A stretch of DNA of 64,000 bases from Burkholderia thailandensis E264. GTDB taxonomy: Bacteria > Pseudomonadota > Gammaproteobacteria > Burkholderiales > Burkholderiaceae. Positions 48,156-55,506 of the stretch are shown here, piece after piece. How positions within the stretch are numbered: the first letter of the stretch is position 1; every line of letters begins with the position of its first letter. The position numbers were made by a program, and so were the translations under genes. Under the pieces are notes generated by a model. The model ran no database searches and was not told the origin of the DNA. It saw only the letters and a program-made list of their open reading frames with translations. The DNA lies in contig NC_007651.1 in NCBI RefSeq assembly GCF_000012365.1, positions 2,852,001 through 2,916,000 on the forward strand, given 5' to 3'.

Positions 48156-49481
48156 TCATTTCGAGAACCCCGGCCCCGCGTCCGGCGACAGCACGCCGCC
48201 GAGATACGACCGCCACACCGGCCCGTCGCGCTGCTCGGACAACTCGCCGGGCGTCGCGGGCAGCGACGCGTTCTTCGCGATCGGCGCGACGAGATGCGGC
48301 GTCACGATGATCACGAGTTCCTTGTCGTTCTGCTGATAACTGAGGTGCTTGAAAAACGTGCCGATGATCGGCAGATCGCCGAGGAACGGCACCTTGTCGA
48401 CGTTCGAGGTCGTCTCGCGGTCGATCAGCCCGCCGATCACGAAGCTCTCCCCATCGCCCAGCTCGACCGTCGTGTCCGCGCGGCGCGTCGTGAGCGCGGG
48501 CACCGTCACGCCGTTGATCGTGATCGAATGGACGAAGTCGAGCTGGCTCGATTCCGGCGCGACCTTCAGCGCGATCCGGCGCGGGCTCAGCACGGTCGGC
48601 GTCAGCGTGAGGCCCACGCCGTACGGCTTCCAGTCGATCGAGATCGTGCCGAGCGACTGCGGCACCGGCACCGGAATCTCGCCGCCCGCGAGGAAGCTCG
48701 CGCTCTGCCCGGACAGCGCGACGAGCGTCGGCTGCGCGAGCACGCGCGCGAGGTTGTTCGCCTCGAGGATCGACAGATCGGCGAACAGGCCGCGCGTCGC
48801 GGAACCGACGACGAGATTGAACGCGGACGCGATCGGAATGTTCGCCGACACCGACATCGACGACGTGCCGCCGCCCGTCACCGACGCGAGGCCGGCGGGC
48901 GCGAACGAGCCGAACGTGAAGCCGTTGCTCTGCTTGAAGAAATTCAGGCCCGCCTGCTTGAGCACCGAGCGGCTGAACTCGACGACGCGCACGTCCACCT
49001 GCACGACGTTCTTGCCGCCGACTGTCGACGCGTCGACGACGCCGCCGTCCTTGCCCGCCATCCCCTTGCCGACGGCGAGCGCGCGCGCATGCGCGTCGAG
49101 CGTCGCGGCCGAGCCGGACACGACCGCCGTGCCGTTGTACGCCTTCACGCTCGGCGAGCCGCCGTCGAGCAGCGCGCGCGCCGCGCCGCTCGCGACGTTG
49201 ACCGTATAGACCGAGGGCTCGTCGCGGCCGCGCTCCCACACCATCAGGTTCGTCGAGCCGGCCGCCTTCGCGACGAGCAGCACGCCGCCGCGCCCGCCCT
49301 TGATGACGACCACGTCGGCGACGCTCGGATCGCCTATCGCGACCCGCTGCACGCCGCGCCCGACGGCGATCTGCCGCTGCGCGCCCGTCGCGAGCTCGAT
49401 CGTCCCCATCTCGGCCGCGCGCGCGGCGAACGACAGCAACACGCCAAACGCCACCGCCCATGCAATCAGTTTATTTTTCAT
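48156..49481 (-). CDS. cpaC: CpaC/RcpA outer-membrane secretin
   Basis: A 441-residue secretin with a signal peptide (LIAWAVAFGVLLSFAARA). The N domain has QRVAIGDPSVADVVVIKGGRGGVLLVAKAAGSTNLMVW, then a BON-like section, and a C-terminal beta domain with NNLARVLAQPTLVALSGQSASFLAGGEIPVPV and the secretin signature VPFLGDLPIIGTFFKHLS. Forms the pilus exit channel with the TadD lipoprotein. Confidence 0.93.
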   Translation of the reverse strand: MKNKLIAWAVAFGVLLSFAARAAEMGTIELATGAQRQIAVGRGVQRVAIGDPSVADVVVIKGGRGGVLLVAKAAGSTNLMVWERGRDEPSVYTVNVASGAARALLDGGSPSVKAYNGTAVVSGSAATLDAHARALAVGKGMAGKDGGVVDASTVGGKNVVQVDVRVVEFSRSVLKQAGLNFFKQSNGFTFGSFAPAGLASVTGGGTSSMSVSANIPIASAFNLVVGSATRGLFADLSILEANNLARVLAQPTLVALSGQSASFLAGGEIPVPVPQSLGTISIDWKPYGVGLTLTPTVLSPRRIALKVAPESSQLDFVHSITINGVTVPALTTRRADTTVELGDGESFVIGGLIDRETTSNVDKVPFLGDLPIIGTFFKHLSYQQNDKELVIIVTPHLVAPIAKNASLPATPGELSEQRDGPVWRSYLGGVLSPDAGPGFSK

Positions 49482-49545
49482 CGTGTCGGAGACCGGCGCG
49501 AGCCGGCCATCTCCCTGCCGTCACTGTTCGAAACCGCTATGTCGA

Positions 49546-50457
49546 TCAATAGGCGAGCGTCTCGGCCCGCCCACCCCGGATCACTTCGATGCTGCCGCCC
49601 GCACGCGGCGCGGCCGACGCCGTCGCCACCCTCGCGGGCGCCGCGCGCGGCACTTGCGCGGGCGCGCCGCCGCTGCCCGACAGTTCGCCCAGCACGAGTC
49701 CCGTCGCCGCCTCATTCGACGGCCCGCCGGCGCCCGAAGCGCGCATCGCGACCGTGCGCGTGGCCACGTCGTCGTCGCGCGGGCTGCGCAGCGCGAGCAC
49801 GAGCCGCCCGCTCGCTTCGGCGAGCGTCAGCGCGTCGACCTGCGCGGTCGGCACGGCGAGCACCGCGGTGCGCGCGCCCGCGCCCGTCGGGCCCGGCGTG
49901 CCGTCGCGATCGGCCGTCGCGTCGCCGAACGACAGCACGCGCACCCGCGACAACAGCAGCCGCGCCTGCGTTTGCGAGATTTCCGAGCCGGTCGCGCCGA
50001 AGCCGCTTTCGCGCTTCAGGTTCACGAACACGTCGACGAAGTTTCCGGGACGCAGCCGGTTGCCCACCGCGTTCGTGTCGTCGACCTTGATCGCGACCGC
50101 GCGCTCGCCGGGCGCGATCTGGTCGGCGAGGCCGGACATCAGCTCGCTCTCGAGCACCGGAGCCTGCGCGACGATGTCGTTCGCCGGGATGCGGCCCGTG
50201 ACGAGGGTTGGATTAGGGAAGGCGCCGGCGATGGGCGCCGGCGTCTGCTGCACTTTCAGCGCATCGGCGGGAATCGGCTGCCCGGCGGGCAGCGCGCGCG
50301 TCGCGACGACGACGGGCACCAACGCCGTCGCGACGGCGGGCGCGGCGCCCGGCGCGACGGGCGCCGGCTTGCGCCCGAGCAGCCACGCGTAAATGCCGAG
50401 CAGGATCGCGATCCCGATCAGCAACCCCGCGATGATCTTGATCAGATGATTGGCCAT
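49546..50457 (-). CDS. cpaB: CpaB/RcpC Flp pilus assembly protein
   Basis: A 303-residue periplasmic protein anchored by an N-terminal helix (IIAGLLIGIAILLGIYAWLL). The SAF domain lies at residues about 45-110 (VPVVVATRALPAGQPIPADALKVQ), then LRPGNFVDVFVNLKRE, the RcpC core. It works with the secretin in Flp pilus biogenesis. Confidence 0.9.
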   Translation of the reverse strand: MANHLIKIIAGLLIGIAILLGIYAWLLGRKPAPVAPGAAPAVATALVPVVVATRALPAGQPIPADALKVQQTPAPIAGAFPNPTLVTGRIPANDIVAQAPVLESELMSGLADQIAPGERAVAIKVDDTNAVGNRLRPGNFVDVFVNLKRESGFGATGSEISQTQARLLLSRVRVLSFGDATADRDGTPGPTGAGARTAVLAVPTAQVDALTLAEASGRLVLALRSPRDDDVATRTVAMRASGAGGPSNEAATGLVLGELSGSGGAPAQVPRAAPARVATASAAPRAGGSIEVIRGGRAETLAY

Positions 50458-50542
50458 GATTGTTATCAGTGCAGCGGCAAGGAAAAACGTTGGAGAAAAA
50501 CGGCGGCGCGGCGAGTCGGCCCGGCCTAGTCGATCGTGCGTT

Positions 50543-51010
50543 TCATATGATGTTCGTCGGATTGATCTGCACCGTCGCCTGGCTCGTCAGCGTGTTCGGC
50601 AGCACCGCGTCGAACAGCGCGACCGCCGGCACGAGCGGGTTGGCCGCATACGGATACGTGACCGTGACCTGGATACAGTACATCGTCGAATCGTACGAAC
50701 ATGTGTAATTCGACGAAGTCGAGCACGTCGCGCCCGACAGCCAGCCCGTCAGGTTGTTCGCGGCCGTGCACGCGGCCGCGGCGCGCAGGCCGAGCGCCGC
50801 CGACTGGGTCTGCGCGACCTGATAGTTGAGCGCGGCGCGCGCGCCCTCCGTCGCGGCGAGCGTCAGGCTCTGCTGCGCGGCGAAGATCATGCCGTACGTA
50901 ATGATCCCGTACAGGATCAGGAAGAACATCGGAAACAGGATCGCGAATTCGATCGCGGTCGCGCCGCGCTGGCGGCGCGGCGAGCGGAACCGTCCGGGCG
51001 CGTGCGTCAT
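50543..51010 (-). CDS. tadE: TadE-type pseudopilin
   Basis: A 155-residue prepilin-like protein. The signature RRQRGATAIEFAILFPMFFLILYGIITYGMIFAAQQSLTLAATEGAR combines a positively charged leader, a Gly-Ala cleavage site at about residue 16-17, Glu at +5 of the mature part, and a hydrophobic helix. It is processed by CpaA and acts as a minor pilin. Four-base overlap with cpaA (ATGA) fixes the start at 51010. Four C-terminal cysteines (CTAANN, CSTSSNYTC, CIQV) could form disulfides. Confidence 0.9.
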   Translation of the reverse strand: MTHAPGRFRSPRRQRGATAIEFAILFPMFFLILYGIITYGMIFAAQQSLTLAATEGARAALNYQVAQTQSAALGLRAAAACTAANNLTGWLSGATCSTSSNYTCSYDSTMYCIQVTVTYPYAANPLVPAVALFDAVLPNTLTSQATVQINPTNII

Positions 51011-51507
51011 CGCGTGCCTCCGGTCTGAATCAGATAGGCGAGCCACGCGGCGGCGGGCGCGACGAGAAACGCCGCATAAGGCGCGGAGCGGCGCGCGCCG
51101 AGCGCGAACGCGGGCGCGCCGTTGCGCCCGAGCGAGCCGAGCGGCGTGCGTGTCAGGAGCAGCAGCCCGAGCGCGTGGATACCCGCCGCGACGCTCGCGA
51201 CGATCCATAGCCGCGGCAACGCCGGCAGCCCGCACCACGCGCCGAGCACCGCGAATACCTTCACGTCGGCGGCGCCCATCAAGCGCAGCGCGAAAAACGG
51301 GAAAAGGGAAACGAGACCAACTGCGCCGCCGATCAATGCGCCGACCAATGTCGTTTCGAATGGATTTTGTCGGCAGACTGTAAAAATGATAACGGCGGCG
51401 AGACCGGCGAGCACCAATTCGTTGGGAATACGGCGATCGCGACAATCAGCAATTGCAACAGCCGCAGCCCAGGCGAAAAAGAATCCAATACTGAATAGAT
51501 GAATCAT
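51007..51507 (-). CDS. cpaA: prepilin peptidase CpaA/TadV (A24 family)
   Basis: A 166-residue inner-membrane aspartyl protease that cleaves Flp and TadE leaders. The two catalytic aspartates are in ADCRDRRIPNELV and MGAADVKVFAVLGAW (variant of GxGD). Six hydrophobic helices. The start at 51507 gives a normal N-terminal helix; a longer frame upstream lacks a ribosome site. Confidence 0.88.
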   Translation of the reverse strand: MIHLFSIGFFFAWAAAVAIADCRDRRIPNELVLAGLAAVIIFTVCRQNPFETTLVGALIGGAVGLVSLFPFFALRLMGAADVKVFAVLGAWCGLPALPRLWIVASVAAGIHALGLLLLTRTPLGSLGRNGAPAFALGARRSAPYAAFLVAPAAAWLAYLIQTGGTR

Positions 51508-51588
51508 TTCAGCCCCAGCCGCCCAGCGACGCTTGCGGACTGCCGAGGCAATCCGCAATTCGTGGTCATGCGTAATTGGATGTGAAAG

Positions 51589-51759
51589 TCAGGCCGCCGG
51601 CAATTTGCTGGCGATCGTGCTGAACAGCGAGCTGAGATCGGTACCGACCGTGCCGACCGTCGTCGCGATAGCCACCGCGATAAGACCTGCGATCAACCCG
51701 TATTCGATCGCGGTTACCCCGGCCTCTTCCTTGAAGAAGCGATGCATCAGTTGTTTCAT
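51589..51759 (-). CDS. flp: Flp-type major pilin
   Basis: A 56-residue prepilin. MKQLMHRFFKEEAG is the leader with cleavage after Gly (14), then VTAIEYGLIAGLIAVAIATTVGTVG, the Flp motif with Glu at +5 and Tyr at +6. GAGGATC before the ATG at 51759 decides against a longer start at 51786. First gene of the pilus run and probably the most strongly expressed. Confidence 0.93.
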   Translation of the reverse strand: MKQLMHRFFKEEAGVTAIEYGLIAGLIAVAIATTVGTVGTDLSSLFSTIASKLPAA

Positions 51760-51859
51760 GTTGATCCTCGTGCCTTGAGTCTTCATTGGCCTTGCTTTTC
51801 GCTATCGGCCGACCTTGCCCCGCCAGTCCGGCTTTAATTACTCCGGCTCGGGCGATTTC

Positions 51860-51888
51860 GTTATAACTCTTTTTTCAAGAGTTTCTAA
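51860..51888 (-). promoter_or_regulatory. candidate flp promoter with inverted repeat in the spacer
   Basis: On the minus strand TTAGAA (51888-51883) and TATAAC (51865-51860) are 17 bp apart. A perfect 7-bp dyad AACTCTT/AAGAGTT (51865-51883) fills the spacer, a usual operator position. The -35 is weak. Confidence 0.4.
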
Positions 51889-52156
51889 CAATTTGATACA
51901 AGTTAACATTCATGTCGGCGGCGTCCTCCTCGTATTCCCTGATGTACTAGGTCGTACAAATAGCGCATGAGCGCATCTTATATCCGAACCTTTTTTTGTT
52001 CCACATTTTCGTCAGTTTTGCTCAGACATTATGACCGTGCGCACGCTTATTTTTACGACCTGTCGGTAGGCCTTACACATAAGGACTTACGATAGGTTAG
52101 ATCTACATACCTAATCCATCAGTAAAACGGACGGTTCAAATATCGACGGCGCGCGC

Positions 52157-52229
52157 CTGGTTTTTGCCGCGCGTTACGCCGCGCGCGTAACGCGCGGCAC
52201 GCCGCGTTACGTTACGAACGCATAAAAAC
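52157..52229. promoter_or_regulatory. candidate enhancer (UAS) cluster for the sigma-54 activator
   Basis: A perfect 14-bp dyad GCCGCGCGTTACGC (52165-52178) / GCGTAACGCGCGGC (52184-52197) with 5-base gap is followed by GCGTTACGTTACG (52204-52216). The whole is enclosed by CTGGTTTTT and AAAAACCAG arms (about 52157 and 52220). GCGTTACGC units are centred at 52174, 52188 and 52208. They lie 130-185 bp upstream of the sigma-54 promoter, a usual UAS distance. Confidence 0.6.
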
Positions 52230-52347
52230 CAGCCCTCACCGCACGTACTCCGCCGCCGCCCCTCCGTCATCCCATCCCGTCGCGACCCTTTACCGGCAAG
52301 GGTTTGCAGAATCTCCCCGCACGCACCGAAAAGACCGTCCAGCGAAA

Positions 52348-52363
52348 TGGCACGCCAGTTGCA
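52348..52363 (+). promoter_or_regulatory. sigma-54 promoter of the lipoprotein/TpsB operon
   Basis: TGGCACG-CCAG-TTGCA matches the -24/-12 consensus with GG and GC exactly 10 bp apart. Transcription would start near 52375, about 48 bases before the first start codon. Confidence 0.85.
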
Positions 52364-52422
52364 GAGTAATCGTCCGCAAGCGCAGCAAATCAATCAACAG
52401 ACAACACACCAATGCGAGGACG

Positions 52423-54033
52423 ATGATGAACATCAACACGATTTCCCATGGCACGCTCCGGACGACTTTGATCGCGGCCACCGTGGCAGCCATGCTCTCC
52501 CTCTCCGCGTGCGGCGGCTCCGGCACGATCAGCAAGGGGCTCGACGGCTCGGGCTCCGGCGGCGGCAACGCGATTTCCACGACCGGTGACGGCGGTTCCG
52601 GCTCGGGCGGCTCGGGCGGCACGAGCGGCTCGGGTTCGGGCGGCACCGGCGGCTCCGGCTCGACGGGCGGCCTGTCGGGCGGCGGCGGCTCCACCTCCGG
52701 CGGCGGCTCCACCTCCGGCGGCGGCTCCACGTCGGGCGGCGGCTCGACCTCCGGCGGGACGTCGACCACGTCGAGCATCAACGCGCTCGGCACGGTTGCC
52801 GGCAACACGGGCGGCATCATCAGCGGCGCGGGCTCGACCGTATCGGGCCTCGGCACTGTCGTCGGCAGCCAGACGCTGCCGGGCGTGAATCCGCAGACGA
52901 CGCAGGCGATCGGCGGCGTCGTCCAGAGCCTCGGCGGCGCGGTCAGCGCGCTCGGCTCGGGCGTGACGAGCGGCATCGGCCAGCTCGGCTCGTCGACCAA
53001 CCCGATCGGCACGACCGTCGCGAGCACGGGCGGCGTGGTCAGCCAGCTCGGCGGCGCCGTCACGCAGACGGGCAACCTCGTGACGAGCCTCGGCACCGGC
53101 CCGCTCGCGCCGCTGTCGCCGCTCACGTCGCCGCTCGGCGGCGCGGTCAGCACGCTCGGCAACACGATCACCGCGGGCGGCACGACGCTCACCACCGCGC
53201 TGTCGACGGGCCCCGTCCAGCAACTGACGCAGACGGTCAGCTCGGCGATCACGCCGATCACGTCGATGGTCGCGGGCACGACGCAGACGGTCGGCAACGT
53301 GACGGGCCTCGGCGCGCCCGTCAACACGCTGCTCGGCACGATCGGCGGCGGCCTGAACCAGGCTGGCGCGCTGATCGCGAAGACGGGCAACAACCCGGTC
53401 ACGACGGGCCTCGGCCAGACGGTCTCGGCAACCGGCAACACGATCAGCTCGGTCGGCGGCCTGCTGACGGGCGGCACCGGCTCGACGAATCCGCTCGCGC
53501 CGATCACGGCCGCCGTCGGCGGCCTGACGGGCACGCTGAGCGGCGTCGGCGGCGCGACGTCGGGCACCCCGCTCGCACCGCTCACGAACGTCGTATCGAC
53601 GGTCACGGGCGCGCTCTCGGGCGCCGCGGGCAGCGCCGGTTCGAGCTCGCCGCTCGCGCCGCTCACGAACATCGTGTCGACGGTCACGGGCGCGCTCACG
53701 AGCGCCGCGGGCAGCGCGGGCGGCGGCAGCAGCCCGCTCGCTCCGGTCACGGGCCTCGTGTCGACCCTCACCGGCGCGCTCTCGGGCGCCACCGGCGGCG
53801 CGGCGGCGACGAGCCCGCTCGCCCCCGTCACGAACCTCGTCTCGACCGCGACGGGCGCGCTCGGCGGCGCGACGGCCGCACCGGCGACGAGCACGACGAC
53901 GAGCGCGACGAACCCGGTCGCAAGCCTCACCGCACCGCTGACCGGCACGAGCAGCGGCACGAGCGGCTCGACCAACCTGCTGTCGCCCGTCACGTCGCTC
54001 GTCGGCGGCCTGCTCGGCGGCATCAAGAAGTAG
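52423..54033 (+). CDS. collagen-like repetitive lipoprotein (first paralogue)
   Basis: A 536-residue low-complexity protein. Lipobox LSAC at residues 27-30 follows a hydrophobic leader. A Gly/Ser/Thr-rich stretch comes next with four GGGSTS units (residues 87-110), then about 420 residues of Gly/Thr/Leu/Val-rich imperfect repeats, such as GTGPLAPLSPLT, LSTGPVQQLTQTVSSAITPI and SPLAPLTNIVSTVTGAL. Not a true collagen, but databases call similar Burkholderia proteins collagen-like. GAGGAC precedes the ATG. Probably surface-exposed and structural. It is the first gene of the sigma-54 operon and a clear paralogue of the next one. Confidence 0.85.
   Translation: MMNINTISHGTLRTTLIAATVAAMLSLSACGGSGTISKGLDGSGSGGGNAISTTGDGGSGSGGSGGTSGSGSGGTGGSGSTGGLSGGGGSTSGGGSTSGGGSTSGGGSTSGGTSTTSSINALGTVAGNTGGIISGAGSTVSGLGTVVGSQTLPGVNPQTTQAIGGVVQSLGGAVSALGSGVTSGIGQLGSSTNPIGTTVASTGGVVSQLGGAVTQTGNLVTSLGTGPLAPLSPLTSPLGGAVSTLGNTITAGGTTLTTALSTGPVQQLTQTVSSAITPITSMVAGTTQTVGNVTGLGAPVNTLLGTIGGGLNQAGALIAKTGNNPVTTGLGQTVSATGNTISSVGGLLTGGTGSTNPLAPITAAVGGLTGTLSGVGGATSGTPLAPLTNVVSTVTGALSGAAGSAGSSSPLAPLTNIVSTVTGALTSAAGSAGGGSSPLAPVTGLVSTLTGALSGATGGAAATSPLAPVTNLVSTATGALGGATAAPATSTTTSATNPVASLTAPLTGTSSGTSGSTNLLSPVTSLVGGLLGGIKK
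52681..52752 (+). repeat. 18-bp tandem repeats (GGGSTS)4
   Basis: Four near-identical 18-bp units from 52681, GGCGGCGGCTCCACCTCC and variants. In-frame, so expansion would change only spacer length. Confidence 0.85.
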
Positions 54034-54085
54034 AAGGGCCCGCGCCCATCCAGCAGCATCAGAGAAGACAGCGAGGAGCAGCATC

Positions 54086-55348
54086 ATGAACCAGCAACGT
54101 TTCGTCCCGTCGTTCGCGCTCGCGGCTTGGCGCGTTCCGCTCACCGCGCTCGCGACCGCGTGCGTGCTCGCCGCGTGCGGCGGCAGCGACGTCACCGCGC
54201 CGCCGTCCGCCGGCGGCGGCAGCACCAGCGGGACCAGCGGCACGAGCGGCACCAGTGGCACGAGCGGCACCAGCGGCACGGCAGGCACGTCGGGCGTCGT
54301 CAACACGCTCGGCAAGACCGCGACCGATATCGGCAACACGATCGGCTCGACGAGCGTGCCGGGCCTCGGCAGCGGCGTCACGCAAGGCGTGGGCGCGACG
54401 GTCGGCAGCACGGGCGGCATCGTCGACGCCGCGGCGAACGCGCTCAGCAACGGCCTCGGCCAGATCGGCTCGACACAGAATCCGGTCGGCACGACGGTCG
54501 CTGGCCTCGGCAACGTCGTGAGCGCCGCGAGCAACACCGTGCAGGGCCTCAGCCAAACGGTGCAGGCGCTCGGCACGGGCCCGCTCGCCCCGCTCTCGCC
54601 CGTCACGACGCCGGTGGCGGGTGCGCTCGCGACGGCGGCGAACGGCGTGAACGCGGCCGGCACGATGCTCGGCAACGCGCTGTCGACGGGACCCGTTCAG
54701 CAAATCACGCAGCCGATCAGCTCGGCGGTCACGCCGCTCGTCATCACGGCGGGCCAGGTCACGCAGACGGTCGGCACGACGACGGGCGTCGGCCAGCCGG
54801 TATCGGGCCTGCTGCAGCAAGTCGGCGGCGCGATCAGCTCGGCCGGCAAGCAGATCGCGGGCACCTCGCCGTCGCAGCCGCTCGTCGGCGACGTCGGCCA
54901 GCTCGTGTCGGCGGTCGGCAACACCGTGACGAACGCGGGCGGCCTCGTGAATCCGGCCGCACCGAACGGCGCGGCGCCGATCCCGGGCCTCATCACGAGC
55001 CTCGTCGGCGGCTCGACGGCGACGGTCGCGAGCGGCTCGACGAGCTCGGGCTCGACGCTCGGCAGCCCGCTGAGCGGCCTGCTGTCGAGCGTCGGCGGCG
55101 GCGCGCTGCCGACCGGCTCGCTCGGCGGCAGCGCGGTGTCGGGCGGCGCGAGCAACCCGCTCGCGCCGATCACGAGCCTCGCGAGCGGCGGCACGGGTGC
55201 TGGTACAAACCCGCTCGCGCCCGTCACCGGTTTGCTCAATACTGTCACGGGCTCGCTGTCCGGCGCGACGTCGTCGACGGGCGGCTCGACGGGGCTCCTC
55301 GCCCCCGTGACGGGCACGCTCGGCACGCTGGGCAGTTTTGGCAAGTGA
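54086..55348 (+). CDS. collagen-like repetitive lipoprotein (second paralogue)
   Basis: A 420-residue relative of the preceding protein. Lipobox LAAC at residues 29-32. The early part has eight Gly-Thr-Ser-type triplets (residues 47-70), formally G-X-Y collagen spacing but without proline. The body repeats the same landmarks in the same order as the paralogue (GTGPLAPLSPVT; LSTGPVQQITQPISSAVTPL; NPLAPITSLASG). Ends GTLGSFGK. GAGGAGC precedes the ATG, 52 bases after the first gene. Secretion may depend on the TpsB gene that follows. Confidence 0.85.
   Translation: MNQQRFVPSFALAAWRVPLTALATACVLAACGGSDVTAPPSAGGGSTSGTSGTSGTSGTSGTSGTAGTSGVVNTLGKTATDIGNTIGSTSVPGLGSGVTQGVGATVGSTGGIVDAAANALSNGLGQIGSTQNPVGTTVAGLGNVVSAASNTVQGLSQTVQALGTGPLAPLSPVTTPVAGALATAANGVNAAGTMLGNALSTGPVQQITQPISSAVTPLVITAGQVTQTVGTTTGVGQPVSGLLQQVGGAISSAGKQIAGTSPSQPLVGDVGQLVSAVGNTVTNAGGLVNPAAPNGAAPIPGLITSLVGGSTATVASGSTSSGSTLGSPLSGLLSSVGGGALPTGSLGGSAVSGGASNPLAPITSLASGGTGAGTNPLAPVTGLLNTVTGSLSGATSSTGGSTGLLAPVTGTLGTLGSFGK
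54224..54295 (+). repeat. 9-bp tandem repeats (Thr-Ser-Gly)8
   Basis: Eight 9-bp units, ACCAGCGGC with ACG/AGT/TCG/GCA variants, encode consecutive TSG triplets. Confidence 0.85.
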
Positions 55349-55357
55349 CGCGAAATA

Positions 55358-55388
55358 CCGCGCGCTCCTTCCGGCAAGGAGCGCGCGG
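55358..55388 (+). other. perfect stem-loop between second lipoprotein and TpsB genes
   Basis: CCGCGCGCTCCTT (55358-55370) and AAGGAGCGCGCGG (55376-55388) around CCGGC. No T run, so an mRNA stabiliser, processing site or partial attenuator is more likely than a full terminator. Confidence 0.65.
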
Positions 55389-55431
55389 CGCAGTGGCAGT
55401 CGGATCAGACGATCAGAACAACGGAAGACCA

Positions 55432-55462
55432 CGTTGCGCGGCCCGCCAGGCGCCGCGCAACG
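55432..55462 (+). other. second stem-loop before the TpsB gene
   Basis: CGTTGCGCGGC (55432-55442) and GCCGCGCAACG (55452-55462) form an 11-bp stem with a 9-base loop, about 45 bases before the start codon. Confidence 0.6.
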
Positions 55463-55506
55463 GCATTAGAAGATCACAAGCAAAAAGAGGCCCACGAGGA
55501 ATCACG

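Larger units (their letters stand above)
51760..52422. other. divergent control region between the Tad operon and the lipoprotein/TpsB operon
   Basis: 663 bases. The left half (51840-52140) is distinctly AT-rich; the right half carries GCGTTACG repeats and a sigma-54 promoter. Individual elements are listed separately. Confidence 0.7.

Noticed and set aside
51760..52140. Search for a second sigma-54 promoter driving flp on the minus strand
   Set aside because: GC-N10-CC spacings occur by chance (near 51801 and 51831) but lack the rest of the consensus.
52290..54059. Long minus-strand open frame opposite the first collagen-like lipoprotein gene
   Set aside because: Its Pro/Val/Pro-rich translation mirrors the Gly/Ser/Thr repeats of the plus-strand gene; the plus strand has a lipobox, ribosome site and a paralogue.
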